Positions 29,806 through 38,319 of a DNA stretch of 56,154 nucleotides are shown here, piece by piece. A program made the position numbers and the translations under genes. The stretch is from Betaproteobacteria bacterium (GTDB lineage: Bacteria > Pseudomonadota > Gammaproteobacteria > Burkholderiales > Thiobacillaceae). Every line of letters starts with the position of its first letter. Positions within the stretch are counted from its first letter, which is position 1. The stretch covers positions 1 through 56,154 of the forward strand of contig JAGUXX010000225.1 of NCBI GenBank assembly GCA_020061585.1. The letters are read 5' to 3'. Under the pieces are notes generated by a model. The model worked only from the letters and a program-made list of their open reading frames with translations. It was not told the origin of the DNA and ran no database searches.

Positions 29806-31530
29806 ATGCAAAAAATTGCCCGATTTCTCCCCTTCCTGCGCTGGTTTCCGATGCAGGGCGATACCGTCAAGGCCGATTTCATGGCCGGCATCACCGTCGC
29901 CCTGGTGCTGATTCCGCAGTCCATGGCCTATGCGCAACTGGCTGGCCTGCCGGCCTATTACGGCTTGTACGCGGCATTTCTGCCGGTGGCGGTGGCGGCG
30001 TTGTGGGGCTCGTCGAATCAGTTGGGCACCGGTCCGGTGGCGGTGGTGTCGTTGTTGACCGCGTCCAGTCTGGCGACCTTGGCCGCGCCCGGCTCCGAGG
30101 CCTTCGTCGCGCTGGCGATACTGCTGGCGTTGCTGGTCGGCGTGATTCAGTTGCTGCTTGGGGTGTTCAAGCTGGGCATTATCGTCAACTTTTTGTCGCA
30201 CCCGGTCATCGTCGGCTTCACCAACGCGGCGGCGATCATCATCGCGCTGTCGCAGGTGTCCAAGCTGTTCGGACTGTCGATGGGGCGCAGCGAGCATTTC
30301 GTCAATGACATCCTGGTGATGTTCGGCAAACTCGGTGACACCCATTTGCCAACGCTGGCGATGGGCGTGCTGGCCATCGCGATGATGTGGAGCGTCAAGA
30401 AATTTCGTCCGAAATGGCCGGGTGTGCTGATCGCCGTGGCAGTCACCACGGTGCTGTCGTGGGCGCTGAAGTTCAATGTCGAGCTGGGCGGCGCCGTGGT
30501 CGGCGAGATTCCACAGGGCTTGCCCAGCGTCGCCTTGCCTACCTGGGACCAGGCCAATATCGGCGTGCTGTTTTCGTCCGCGCTGGTGATTTCGCTGGTC
30601 GGCTTCATGGAGGCGATTTCGATCGCCAAGGCGATCGCCGCCAAGACCAAGCAACGCCTGGACCCGAACCAGGAATTGATCGGCCAGGGTTTGTCGAATA
30701 TCGTCGGGTCGATGACCCAATCGTTCCCGGTTTCCGGCTCCTTCTCGCGCTCGGCGGTGAATCAGGGCGCCGGCGCCAAGACCGGCATGAGCTCGGTGTA
30801 CACCGCCATCTTCGTGCTGATCACGCTGCTGTTCCTGACCCCCTTGCTGTATCACCTGCCGCAGGCGGTGCTGGCGGCGATCATCATCATGGCGGTGATC
30901 GGACTGGTCAATTTCGGCGCGGTGAAGCACGCCTGGCAGGCCAACAAGCACGACGGCATGGCCTCCATCGTCACCTTTTTCGCCACCATGGCGTTCGCGC
31001 CGCATCTGGACAACGGCATCATGGTCGGCGCCGGTTTGGCGTTGATCCTGTTCCTGATGCGCACCATGAAGCCGCGCGTCGCGCAGCTCGGCCGCTACAA
31101 GGATGGCACGCTGCGCGACATCAAGGTCAACCCGGACCTGCCGACCAGCGAGCATGTGGTGGCGATGCGTTTCGATGGCCAGTTGTATTTCGGCAATGTG
31201 TCGTTCTTCGAGGACACCGTGCTGGCGGTGCTGGCGGATAACCCGAAGGCGAAATATTTCCTGGTGGTCGGCGATGGTATCAACCAGCTCGACGCCTCCG
31301 GCGAGGAAGTCATCCACCATCTGGTCAGCCGACTCAAGGAAGCCGGCGTCGAACTGGTGTTTTCCGGCCTGAAAAAGCAGGTGCTGGATGTGATGCGCGC
31401 CACCGGTCTGTTCGAGGCGATCGGCCATCACAACATCTTCGCCACCGAGGATCAGGCCATTACCGCGATCTACGAACGCCTGGGCGAAGCGGCGCAGGAT
31501 GATCTGTTTTGCATGCTGAAACCGGCGTGA
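29806..31530 (+). CDS. SulP-family anion transporter with STAS domain
   Basis: A 574-residue membrane transporter. The N-terminal signature DFMAGITVALVLIPQSMAYAQ with LAGLPAYYGLYAAF and GTGPVAVVSLLTAS are SulP hallmarks, with about 11-14 membrane segments up to residue ~430 and SGSFSRSAVNQGAGAKTGMSS in the core. A cytoplasmic STAS domain (about 440-560; YFLVVGDGINQLDASGEEV and GVELVFSGLKKQVLDVMRATGL) completes it. SulP members carry sulfate, bicarbonate (BicA) or other anions; the substrate here cannot be read from sequence. It sits inside a sigma-54 operon with a hydrogenase-like complex in a strain with Calvin-cycle genes, so bicarbonate is a reasonable hypothesis. Confidence 0.92.
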   Translation: MQKIARFLPFLRWFPMQGDTVKADFMAGITVALVLIPQSMAYAQLAGLPAYYGLYAAFLPVAVAALWGSSNQLGTGPVAVVSLLTASSLATLAAPGSEAFVALAILLALLVGVIQLLLGVFKLGIIVNFLSHPVIVGFTNAAAIIIALSQVSKLFGLSMGRSEHFVNDILVMFGKLGDTHLPTLAMGVLAIAMMWSVKKFRPKWPGVLIAVAVTTVLSWALKFNVELGGAVVGEIPQGLPSVALPTWDQANIGVLFSSALVISLVGFMEAISIAKAIAAKTKQRLDPNQELIGQGLSNIVGSMTQSFPVSGSFSRSAVNQGAGAKTGMSSVYTAIFVLITLLFLTPLLYHLPQAVLAAIIIMAVIGLVNFGAVKHAWQANKHDGMASIVTFFATMAFAPHLDNGIMVGAGLALILFLMRTMKPRVAQLGRYKDGTLRDIKVNPDLPTSEHVVAMRFDGQLYFGNVSFFEDTVLAVLADNPKAKYFLVVGDGINQLDASGEEVIHHLVSRLKEAGVELVFSGLKKQVLDVMRATGLFEAIGHHNIFATEDQAITAIYERLGEAAQDDLFCMLKPA

Positions 31531-31582
31531 CCAGCGTGATAATTCATCCCATCATAGCCCCTGACGCCCACGACTCAGACTC

Positions 31583-33607
31583 ATGACCGAAACGCTGAAC
31601 TTACCCGACTTGGTGCACTGGGCCTGGGCCGGGGTGCTGTACTGGCTGATCCTCGGGTTTTCCGCGCTGTTGCTGCAAAGCCGGCGGCGGCTGCTGACCC
31701 GCGTGATATTCCCGCTTGGCGCGCTGGGCGCGTTGTTCATCGCCGGCGTCGGCGCGGCGGGTCTGGTTGCGCCGACCTCGGCCATCATACTGCCGATCGG
31801 CCTGCCGGACCTGCCGTTCCATCTGCGCCTGGATGCGCTGTCCGCGTTTTTCCTGGTGTTGCTCGGCGGCGCGGCGTTCGGCGTGACGGTCTACGCCGCC
31901 GGCTATTTCCGCAATATGCGCGCCGGACCGCTGGGCTTGCTGGCGCTGTGGTACCACCTGTTTCTGGCCGGCATGGTCACCGTGCTGCTGGCCGACGACG
32001 CCTATGCCTTCATGGTGGCCTGGGAAGTCATGGCGCTGTCGTCGTATTTCCTGGTCACCACCGATCACAAGATTCCCGAAATCCGCCGCGCCGGTTTTCT
32101 CTATCTGCTGATCGCCCATGTCGGCGCGGTCTCCCTGTTGTTGTGTTTCGGTGTATTGCAGGGCGGCGAGGGCGATTACACCTTCAACACCATGCGTCTG
32201 GCCGAGATCGCGCCGTTCTGGGCGTCGGTCGCCTATCTGCTGGCGTTGTTCGGCTTCGGCGCCAAGGCCGGACTGGTGCCGATGCATGTCTGGCTGCCGG
32301 AAGCGCATCCGGCCGCGCCGTCGCCGGTGTCGGCGCTGATGTCCGGGGTGATGCTGAAAACCGCGATTTACGGGCTGCTGCGGGTCACCTTCGATCTGCT
32401 CAACGTGCAACTCGGCTGGTGGGGCACGCTGGCGTTGGCGCTGGGCCTGCTGACCGCGATATACGGCGTGATCTTCGCGGCGGTGCAGTCGGACATGAAA
32501 CGCCTGCTGGCCTGGTCGTCGATCGAGAACATCGGCATCATTCTGGCCGCCTTCGGCCTGACGCTGATTTTCTACACCGACGGCAAGGGCGCGTTGGCGG
32601 CGTTGACCATGACCGCGCTGCTGTATCACGCGATCAATCACGCCTTCTTCAAGGGCCTGCTGTTCATCGGTACCGGTTCGGTGCTGCATGCCACCGGCGA
32701 ACGGCGCATGGGCCATCTGGGCGGGTTGATCCGCTTCATGCCGTGGACCGCCTGGCTGACGCTGATCGGCGCGCTGGCCATCGCCGGATTGCCGCCGCTG
32801 AACGGCTTCGTCTCGGAATGGCTGTTGTTGCAGGCGTTTCTGTTGTCGCCCGGGCTGTCGCAACCCTATCTGAACATGGTGATTCCGGTCGCCGCCGCGT
32901 CGGTCGCGCTGGCGGCGGCGTTGGCGGCCTATGTCATGGTCAAGTTCTTCGGCGTGGTGTTTCTCGGTCAGCCGCGCGATCCGGCCTTGCATCATGCCCA
33001 CGAAGCCAGTTGGGCCGAACGTCTGGGCATGATCTGGCTGGCCGCCGGCTGTGTGTTGCTCGGGCTGCTGCCGTCGCAGGTGATCGGCTGGCTGGCGCCG
33101 GTGGTGACGCAACTCACCGGCCAGGCCTTGATCAACGACGCGCCGTCGGCCAGCGCCTGGCTGATGTTGGCGCCGGTGTCGGCGGAGCGCGCCAGCTACG
33201 CGCCGCTGGTGTTTCTGGCGGTGGTGCTGACCACGCTGTTGCTGGTGTACATCTGGGTGCGCCGGGTCTACCACGGTCGGGTGCGGCGCGCCGACGCCTG
33301 GGATTGCGGTTACCCGGAACAGGACGCGCGCATGCAGGACACCGCCGAAGGTTTCGGCCAGCCGATCCGGCAGATCTTCGAGATGTTCATGCGCGTGGAA
33401 CGCGAGCGGCCGGATCCGTTCGACCGCCATCCGCGCTATACCGGCGCCTCGCACGACAAGCTCTGGTTCATCGTCTACGAACCCATCGCCAAGATTGTCG
33501 GCTGGCTGTCCGATCAGGCCGGCAAGCTGCAACACGGGCGCATCCAGTGGTATCTGATCTACAGCTTCGCGACACTGATTTTCTTGCTTGTTTTTGTGAC
33601 ACGGTGA
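31583..33607 (+). CDS. HyfB/NuoL-like antiporter subunit of hydrogenase-4-like complex
   Basis: A 674-residue polytopic protein, close in length to E. coli HyfB. It has the Mrp/NuoL proton-translocating core: the TM5 glutamate in VAWEVMALSSYFLV, the broken-helix lysine segment FGAKAGLVPMHVWLPEAHPA with APSPVSALMSGVMLK, and WSSIENIGIIL. These residues suggest ion pumping is retained. The C-terminal segment (RADAWDCGYPEQDARMQDTA) matches HyfB-type extensions rather than Nuo subunits. The gene follows SulP by 52 bp. It would form one of two antiporter-like arms with the subunit at 35309. Confidence 0.9.
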   Translation: MTETLNLPDLVHWAWAGVLYWLILGFSALLLQSRRRLLTRVIFPLGALGALFIAGVGAAGLVAPTSAIILPIGLPDLPFHLRLDALSAFFLVLLGGAAFGVTVYAAGYFRNMRAGPLGLLALWYHLFLAGMVTVLLADDAYAFMVAWEVMALSSYFLVTTDHKIPEIRRAGFLYLLIAHVGAVSLLLCFGVLQGGEGDYTFNTMRLAEIAPFWASVAYLLALFGFGAKAGLVPMHVWLPEAHPAAPSPVSALMSGVMLKTAIYGLLRVTFDLLNVQLGWWGTLALALGLLTAIYGVIFAAVQSDMKRLLAWSSIENIGIILAAFGLTLIFYTDGKGALAALTMTALLYHAINHAFFKGLLFIGTGSVLHATGERRMGHLGGLIRFMPWTAWLTLIGALAIAGLPPLNGFVSEWLLLQAFLLSPGLSQPYLNMVIPVAAASVALAAALAAYVMVKFFGVVFLGQPRDPALHHAHEASWAERLGMIWLAAGCVLLGLLPSQVIGWLAPVVTQLTGQALINDAPSASAWLMLAPVSAERASYAPLVFLAVVLTTLLLVYIWVRRVYHGRVRRADAWDCGYPEQDARMQDTAEGFGQPIRQIFEMFMRVERERPDPFDRHPRYTGASHDKLWFIVYEPIAKIVGWLSDQAGKLQHGRIQWYLIYSFATLIFLLVFVTR

Positions 33608-33612
33608 ACGCC

Positions 33613-33702
33613 ATGAGTATCAACGTCCCTTGCGCGGGGTGCGTCCTGCGCACCGTCAACCGGAGCGGCGCGCATGGCGCGCCCTGCGAGTGCAATCCAT
33701 GA
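33613..33702 (+). CDS. 29-codon cysteine-rich mini-ORF between the hyfB- and hyfC-like genes
   Basis: ATG at 33613 opens a 29-codon frame, MSINVPCAGCVLRTVNRSGA followed by HGAPCECNP, with a CxxC and a CxC pair, and its TGA overlaps the ATG of the next gene (ATGA). The stop-start overlap is the kind used for translational coupling. The ribosome-binding site is poor, and the underlying DNA holds GC-rich stems, so it may only be a spacer. Confidence 0.25.
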   Translation: MSINVPCAGCVLRTVNRSGAHGAPCECNP

Positions 33703-34643
33703 CCACCGGCATCCTCCTCCAGATCGCCCAGACCCTGGCCGCCATCCTGCTGGCGCCGTTGCTGATGGGCTGGGTCAATCAATGTCGCGCCTGGTTGCAG
33801 GGCCGTAGCGCGCCGCCGATCACCCAGCCGTATCGCACCTTGCGCAAGCTGTTCCACAAGGACGCGGTGATCGCGCACAACGCCAGCCCGCTGTTCCGCT
33901 TCGCGCCATACATGATCTTCGCCTGCATGGCGCTGGCCGCCGGCATCGTGCCGACCATCGCCAACGACCTGCCGTTCTCGCCGGCGGCCGATGTCATCGC
34001 GCTGGTCGGCATCTTCGCGCTGGCGCGGGTGTTTCTGGCGCTGGCGGCGATGGACATTGGCACTTCCTTTGGCAGCCTCGGCGCGCGGCGCGAGATGCTG
34101 GTGTCGTTCCTGGCCGAGCCGGCGCTGCTGATGGTGTTCTTCACCGCCAGTTTCATCTCGCAATCGACCGAGCTGCCGATCATCGTGCAGGCCCTGGCGC
34201 ACAAGGAATTCGTCATCTATCCCAGCATGGCCTTCGCGGCGGTGGCGTTCTGGATGATCTCGGTGGCGGAGAACGCGCGGATTCCGGTGGACAACCCGAC
34301 CACCCATCTGGAACTGACGATGATCCACGAGGCGATGATCCTGGAATATTCCGCCCGCCATCTGGCGCTGATCGAGTGGGCGGTGGCGCTCAAGCTGTTC
34401 ACTTATTCGGCGCTGGGCATCGCCTTGTTCCTGCCCTGGGGCATCGCGCCGCAGGGCGATCCGAGCGCCTTGCCGCTGGCCTTGTTGGCCATGCTGCTGA
34501 AGATGGCGATCGGCGGCGCGGCGTTGTCGTTGATGGAAGCCATATCCGCCAAGCTGCGGCTGTTCCGCGCCCCGGAATTCCTCGGCACCGCCTTTCTGCT
34601 CGGCGTGCTGGGCATGCTGATTCATTTTCTGCTGGAGGTATGA
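33699..34643 (+). CDS. HyfC/HycD/NuoH-like membrane subunit
   Basis: A 314-residue protein with about eight membrane segments. NuoH/HycD family features include PYRTLRKLFHKDAVI in the first cytoplasmic loop, FGSLGARREMLVSFLAEPAL, the acidic loop AENARIPVDNPTTHLELTMIHE (corresponding to the quinone/proton-channel E-rich loop of NuoH) and LEYSARHLALIEWAVALK. In energy-converting hydrogenases and complex I this subunit links the redox module to the membrane arm. The start at 33699 fits the family; an upstream extension is not supported. Confidence 0.9.
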   Translation: MTTGILLQIAQTLAAILLAPLLMGWVNQCRAWLQGRSAPPITQPYRTLRKLFHKDAVIAHNASPLFRFAPYMIFACMALAAGIVPTIANDLPFSPAADVIALVGIFALARVFLALAAMDIGTSFGSLGARREMLVSFLAEPALLMVFFTASFISQSTELPIIVQALAHKEFVIYPSMAFAAVAFWMISVAENARIPVDNPTTHLELTMIHEAMILEYSARHLALIEWAVALKLFTYSALGIALFLPWGIAPQGDPSALPLALLAMLLKMAIGGAALSLMEAISAKLRLFRAPEFLGTAFLLGVLGMLIHFLLEV

Positions 34644-34644
34644 G

Positions 34645-35307
34645 ATGTCGCTGACCTACCACCTGCAAATCGTCAACCTGCTCGCCGCGCTGCTGTTGCT
34701 GATCTCGTTCGCGATGCTGTCGCAGCGCCGCATCGTCGGACTGATCACGCTGTTCGCCTGGCAGGGCGCGGCGCTGACTTTGTCGACCGGGTTGATCGCC
34801 TGGTCCACCGGCCAGCACCACCTTTACTACTCGGCCGGCCTGACCCTGCTGCTGAAGGTCATCGGCATACCCTGGTTCTTCTTTCGCCTGGTCAAGAAGC
34901 TGGATGTCGACCGCGACGTCGAACCGATGATCAACATCCCCACCACCATGCTGATCGGCATCGTGCTGGTGATCTTCGCCTTCAACCTGGCGCTGCCGAT
35001 CTCGCAGATGTCCGGCACGGTGATGCGTTCGACGCTGGGCATCGCCATGGCCTGCGTGCTGCTGGCGTTCCTGATGATGATCACCCGCAGCAAGGCGATC
35101 CCGCAGATCATCGGCTTCCTGTCGATCGAAAACGGTCTGTTCTTCGCCGCCACCAGCGCCACCTACGGCATGCCGCTGGTGGTCGAACTGGGCGTCGCCC
35201 TGGATGTGATGGTGGCCTTGTTCGTGCTGGGCATCATGTCGTTCCAGATTCGCGAGTCGTTCGATTCGATGGACCTGAAACATATGGAAAAACTGAAAGA
35301 GCGCTGA
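34645..35307 (+). CDS. HyfE-like (NuoK-containing) membrane subunit
   Basis: A 220-residue hydrophobic protein with about six or seven membrane segments. The second half (GIAMACVLLAFLMMITRSKA and IPQIIGFLSIENGLFFAATS) carries the NuoK-like helix with a conserved membrane glutamate (LSIENG). The length and layout match E. coli HyfE (about 216 aa), which is found in hydrogenase-4-type and related complexes and not in hydrogenase 3. It starts 1 bp after the preceding stop. Confidence 0.88.
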   Translation: MSLTYHLQIVNLLAALLLLISFAMLSQRRIVGLITLFAWQGAALTLSTGLIAWSTGQHHLYYSAGLTLLLKVIGIPWFFFRLVKKLDVDRDVEPMINIPTTMLIGIVLVIFAFNLALPISQMSGTVMRSTLGIAMACVLLAFLMMITRSKAIPQIIGFLSIENGLFFAATSATYGMPLVVELGVALDVMVALFVLGIMSFQIRESFDSMDLKHMEKLKER

Positions 35308-35308
35308 G

Positions 35309-36763
35309 ATGGAAATTTACTGGTTACTCGGCATCCCCGTCGCCGGCGGGATCTTCCTGGCGCTGTGGGGCTGTCGTCGCAACGCCCCGGAAATCAATGC
35401 GCTGTTCAGTTTTCTGACGCTGCTGGCGGCGGCCGCGCTGACCGCCCGGATCGTCGAGCACGGCCCGCTGCTGGTCGGCGGGCAGGGCTGGTTCTTCATC
35501 GACTCGTTCAACGTGTTCCTGGTCGCCTTGACCGCTTTCGTGGCGTTCACCACCTCGCTGTTCTCGCGACCCTACATGCGCATCGAGAAGGAACACGGCC
35601 GGCTCAACGACAAGCGTCTGCGTCTGTACCACAGCAGCTATCAGATCTTCATCGCCGCCATGCTGCTGGCGCTGACCACCAACAACATGGGCATCCTGTG
35701 GGTGTCGATGGAAGCCGCCACCCTGGCCACCGTGCTGCTGGTGTCGCTGTATCGCACCCCGGCCTCGCTGGAGGCGGCCTGGAAGTACTTCATCCTGTGC
35801 GGCGTCGGCATCGCCTTGGCGCTGTTCGGCACCATCCTGCTGTATTTCGCGGCGGAAAAGATCCTCGGCTCCGGCGGTACCGCGCTGCTGTGGACGCATC
35901 TCAACGGCGTCAAGGCGCAACTGGAACCCACCGTGCTGCAACTGGCGTTCGTGTTTCTGCTGGTCGGCTACGGCACCAAGGTCGGCCTGGCGCCGCTGCA
36001 CAGCTGGTTGCCGGACGCCCACGCCGAAGGTCCGACACCGGTGTCGGCGGTGCTCTCCGGGCTGCTGCTGAATGTCGCGCTGTATGCGGTGATGCGCTCC
36101 AAGGTGCTGGTCGACGGCGCGCTCGGCAATGACATGGCGGGCAATCTGATGATGGGCTTCGGCTTGTTCAGCGTGGTGCTGGCGGCGTTTCTGATCAAGC
36201 GCCAGACCGACGTCAAGCGCATGTTCGCCTACTCGTCGATCGAACACATGGGCCTGATCACCTTCGCTTTCGGCATGGGCGGCCCGGTCGCCAACTTCGC
36301 GGCGTTGCTGCACATGACCATGCACAGCCTGACCAAATCGGCGATCTTCTTCGCCGTGGGGCATGCCACGCAGAGCGCCGGCACGCAATTGATGGACGGC
36401 ATTCGCGGCCTGATCAAGACCAATCCGACCATCGGCTGGGGCCTGATGCTGGGCACGGTGGCGATCCTCGGCGTGCCGCCGTTCGGCGTGTTCGCCAGCG
36501 AATTCCTGATCATCACCACCGCCATGCACGAACATCCCTGGGCGACGCCGTTCCTGCTGCTGGCGCTGGGCGTGGCCTTCGCGGCGATTTTCGGCAAGGT
36601 GCAGCCGATGGTGTTCGGCGAGACCGAATTGCCGAAACTGCCGTATCAGCCGGCGCTGACCCCGGTGTTCATGCACCTCGGTCTGGTGTTGATGCTGGGC
36701 CTGTTCATTCCGCCCTACCTCGCGGCCTGGTACCGGCAGGCGGCGCAACTGCTGGGAGGCTGA
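35309..36763 (+). CDS. HyfF/NuoN-like antiporter subunit
   Basis: A 484-residue polytopic subunit, second Mrp-like arm of the complex. Key residues are preserved: LWVSMEAATLATVLLVSLYR (TM5 Glu), VGYGTKVGLAPLHSWLPDAH followed by AEGPTPVSAVLSGLLLN (Lys broken helix), and FAYSSIEHMGLITFAFGMG. HyfF of E. coli is longer (526 aa), but the core is complete. It starts 1 bp after the hyfE-like stop, consistent with a tight operon. Confidence 0.9.
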   Translation: MEIYWLLGIPVAGGIFLALWGCRRNAPEINALFSFLTLLAAAALTARIVEHGPLLVGGQGWFFIDSFNVFLVALTAFVAFTTSLFSRPYMRIEKEHGRLNDKRLRLYHSSYQIFIAAMLLALTTNNMGILWVSMEAATLATVLLVSLYRTPASLEAAWKYFILCGVGIALALFGTILLYFAAEKILGSGGTALLWTHLNGVKAQLEPTVLQLAFVFLLVGYGTKVGLAPLHSWLPDAHAEGPTPVSAVLSGLLLNVALYAVMRSKVLVDGALGNDMAGNLMMGFGLFSVVLAAFLIKRQTDVKRMFAYSSIEHMGLITFAFGMGGPVANFAALLHMTMHSLTKSAIFFAVGHATQSAGTQLMDGIRGLIKTNPTIGWGLMLGTVAILGVPPFGVFASEFLIITTAMHEHPWATPFLLLALGVAFAAIFGKVQPMVFGETELPKLPYQPALTPVFMHLGLVLMLGLFIPPYLAAWYRQAAQLLGG

Positions 36764-36764
36764 C

Positions 36765-38318
36765 ATGCATATCGGCGAACAAGACTGGCATCTGAATCCG
36801 CTCGGCACGCATATCTGGCGCGGTGTCTTCGAACCCGGCCAATTGCTGGCCCTGGCGCGCGGCGTCAAGGACGCGGGCGGACAGCTGCTCGCCCTGTGGG
36901 GCTCGGACGACCGGCATCTCGCTGGCGGTTTCAGCGTGCATGTCGTGCTGCTCACCAGCCAGGGACTGGCCTGGGCCAGTTGCGCGCTGGACGCCGAGAC
37001 GCCGAGCTATCCCGATCTGGCGCACATCTTTCCGCAGGCCGACCGCATGCAGCGCGCCGCCTTCGACTTGCTCGGCATCCGCGCCGAGGGCGCGGTGGAC
37101 GAGCGCAAATGGCTGCGCCACAACGCCTGGTCGGCCGAGGTGTTTCCGCTGCGCAAGGATTTCGTTGCGCCCGTCGCGGGCCGCGAGTCGTCCCTCGCCG
37201 CGGTGGACGGCTATCCGTTCATCCGCGTCGAAGGCGACGGCGTGCACGAAATACCGGTCGGGCCGATCCACGCCGGCACCATCGAGCCGGGGCATTTCCG
37301 CTTCTCGATCATCGGCGACCGCATCCTGCGCCTGGAACAGCGGCTCGGCTACACCCATCAGGGCGTCGAAAAGCGCTTCGAAGGCATGGACCTCGAAGCC
37401 GGCGCCAAGCTGGCCGGCCGCGTCTCCGGCGATACCCATATCGGTTTTGCCTGGGCCTACAGCATGGCCGTGGAGACCGCCACGACCAGCGTCATTCCGC
37501 CGCGCGCCGCCTGGCTGCGCGCCTTGTTCCTGGAGATCGAGCGGATCGCCAATCATCTCGGTGATCTCGGCTATCTCGCCAACGACGTGGCGCTGAGTTT
37601 CGGCTTCATGCAGTTCTGGCGTCTGAAGGAAGACTGGCTGCGGCTGTGCGCCGAGCTGTTCGGCCATCGCTATCTGTTCGATTGCATCGTGCCGGGTGGC
37701 GTCGGCGTCGATCTGTCCGCAGAGGGCGGCAGGCAATTGGTGGCGCTGGCGCGGCGCATCGAAGCGGAAACCCGCGAACTGAAGGCCATCTACGACGAAC
37801 ACGCCACCTTGCAGGACCGCTTCGCCAATACCGGCATCTGCAAGCCGGAGATGGCCGCGCGCCTCGGCCTCACCGGTTTGCCCGGCCGCGCCAGCGCCCA
37901 GGCCTGGGATGCGCGCGCGCAGTTCCCGCAGACACCTTACGAGCAGTTGCAGGTGAATATGGCGACGCAGCGCAAGGGCGATGTGCTGGCGCGCGCCGAA
38001 GTGCGCTTCGCCGAGGTCTACGAGTCGCTGCGCCTGCTGCGCGAGATCGTCGAACGCTTGCCGGCCGGCGCGATCCACACCCCCCTGGCGCCGGTCGAGC
38101 GGGTCTGCGAGGGTCTCGGCTGGGTCGAGGGTTGGCGCGGCGAGGTCCTGGTGGCGGTGCGTATCGGCGCCGACGGCCGACTCGATCGGGTGCATCCGCA
38201 CGATCCGTCCTGGCAGAATTGGCCGCTGCTGGAAGTCGGCGTGCTGGGCAACATCGTTCCGGATTTCCCGCTGATCAACAAATCGTTCAACCTGAGTTAC
38301 TCGGGGCAGGACCTCTGA
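36765..38318 (+). CDS. Hydrogenase-4 large-subunit-like protein lacking the nickel ligands (NuoCD-like)
   Basis: A 517-residue fusion of a NuoC-like domain (about 1-130, ending HNAWSAEVFPLRKDF) with a NuoD/[NiFe]-hydrogenase large-subunit domain (VGPIHAGTIEPGHFRFSIIG, LEQRLGYTHQGVEKRFEG). In active HycE/HyfG, nickel is held by an N-terminal RxCGxC and a C-terminal DPCxxC. Here the first site reads R219-V-S-G-D-T-H225 and the second reads D480-P-S-W-Q-N485, so all four cysteines are absent. The protein should therefore not bind a NiFe centre; it belongs with hydrogenase-related (Ehr) or complex-I-like subunits. Fold otherwise looks intact and under selection. Confidence 0.9.
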   Translation: MHIGEQDWHLNPLGTHIWRGVFEPGQLLALARGVKDAGGQLLALWGSDDRHLAGGFSVHVVLLTSQGLAWASCALDAETPSYPDLAHIFPQADRMQRAAFDLLGIRAEGAVDERKWLRHNAWSAEVFPLRKDFVAPVAGRESSLAAVDGYPFIRVEGDGVHEIPVGPIHAGTIEPGHFRFSIIGDRILRLEQRLGYTHQGVEKRFEGMDLEAGAKLAGRVSGDTHIGFAWAYSMAVETATTSVIPPRAAWLRALFLEIERIANHLGDLGYLANDVALSFGFMQFWRLKEDWLRLCAELFGHRYLFDCIVPGGVGVDLSAEGGRQLVALARRIEAETRELKAIYDEHATLQDRFANTGICKPEMAARLGLTGLPGRASAQAWDARAQFPQTPYEQLQVNMATQRKGDVLARAEVRFAEVYESLRLLREIVERLPAGAIHTPLAPVERVCEGLGWVEGWRGEVLVAVRIGADGRLDRVHPHDPSWQNWPLLEVGVLGNIVPDFPLINKSFNLSYSGQDL

Positions 38319-38319
38319 T

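Noticed and set aside
31601-33535. A 644-codon open frame on the - strand
   Set aside because: Antisense of the HyfB-like subunit gene, with Gln/Arg-rich sequence and no motif.
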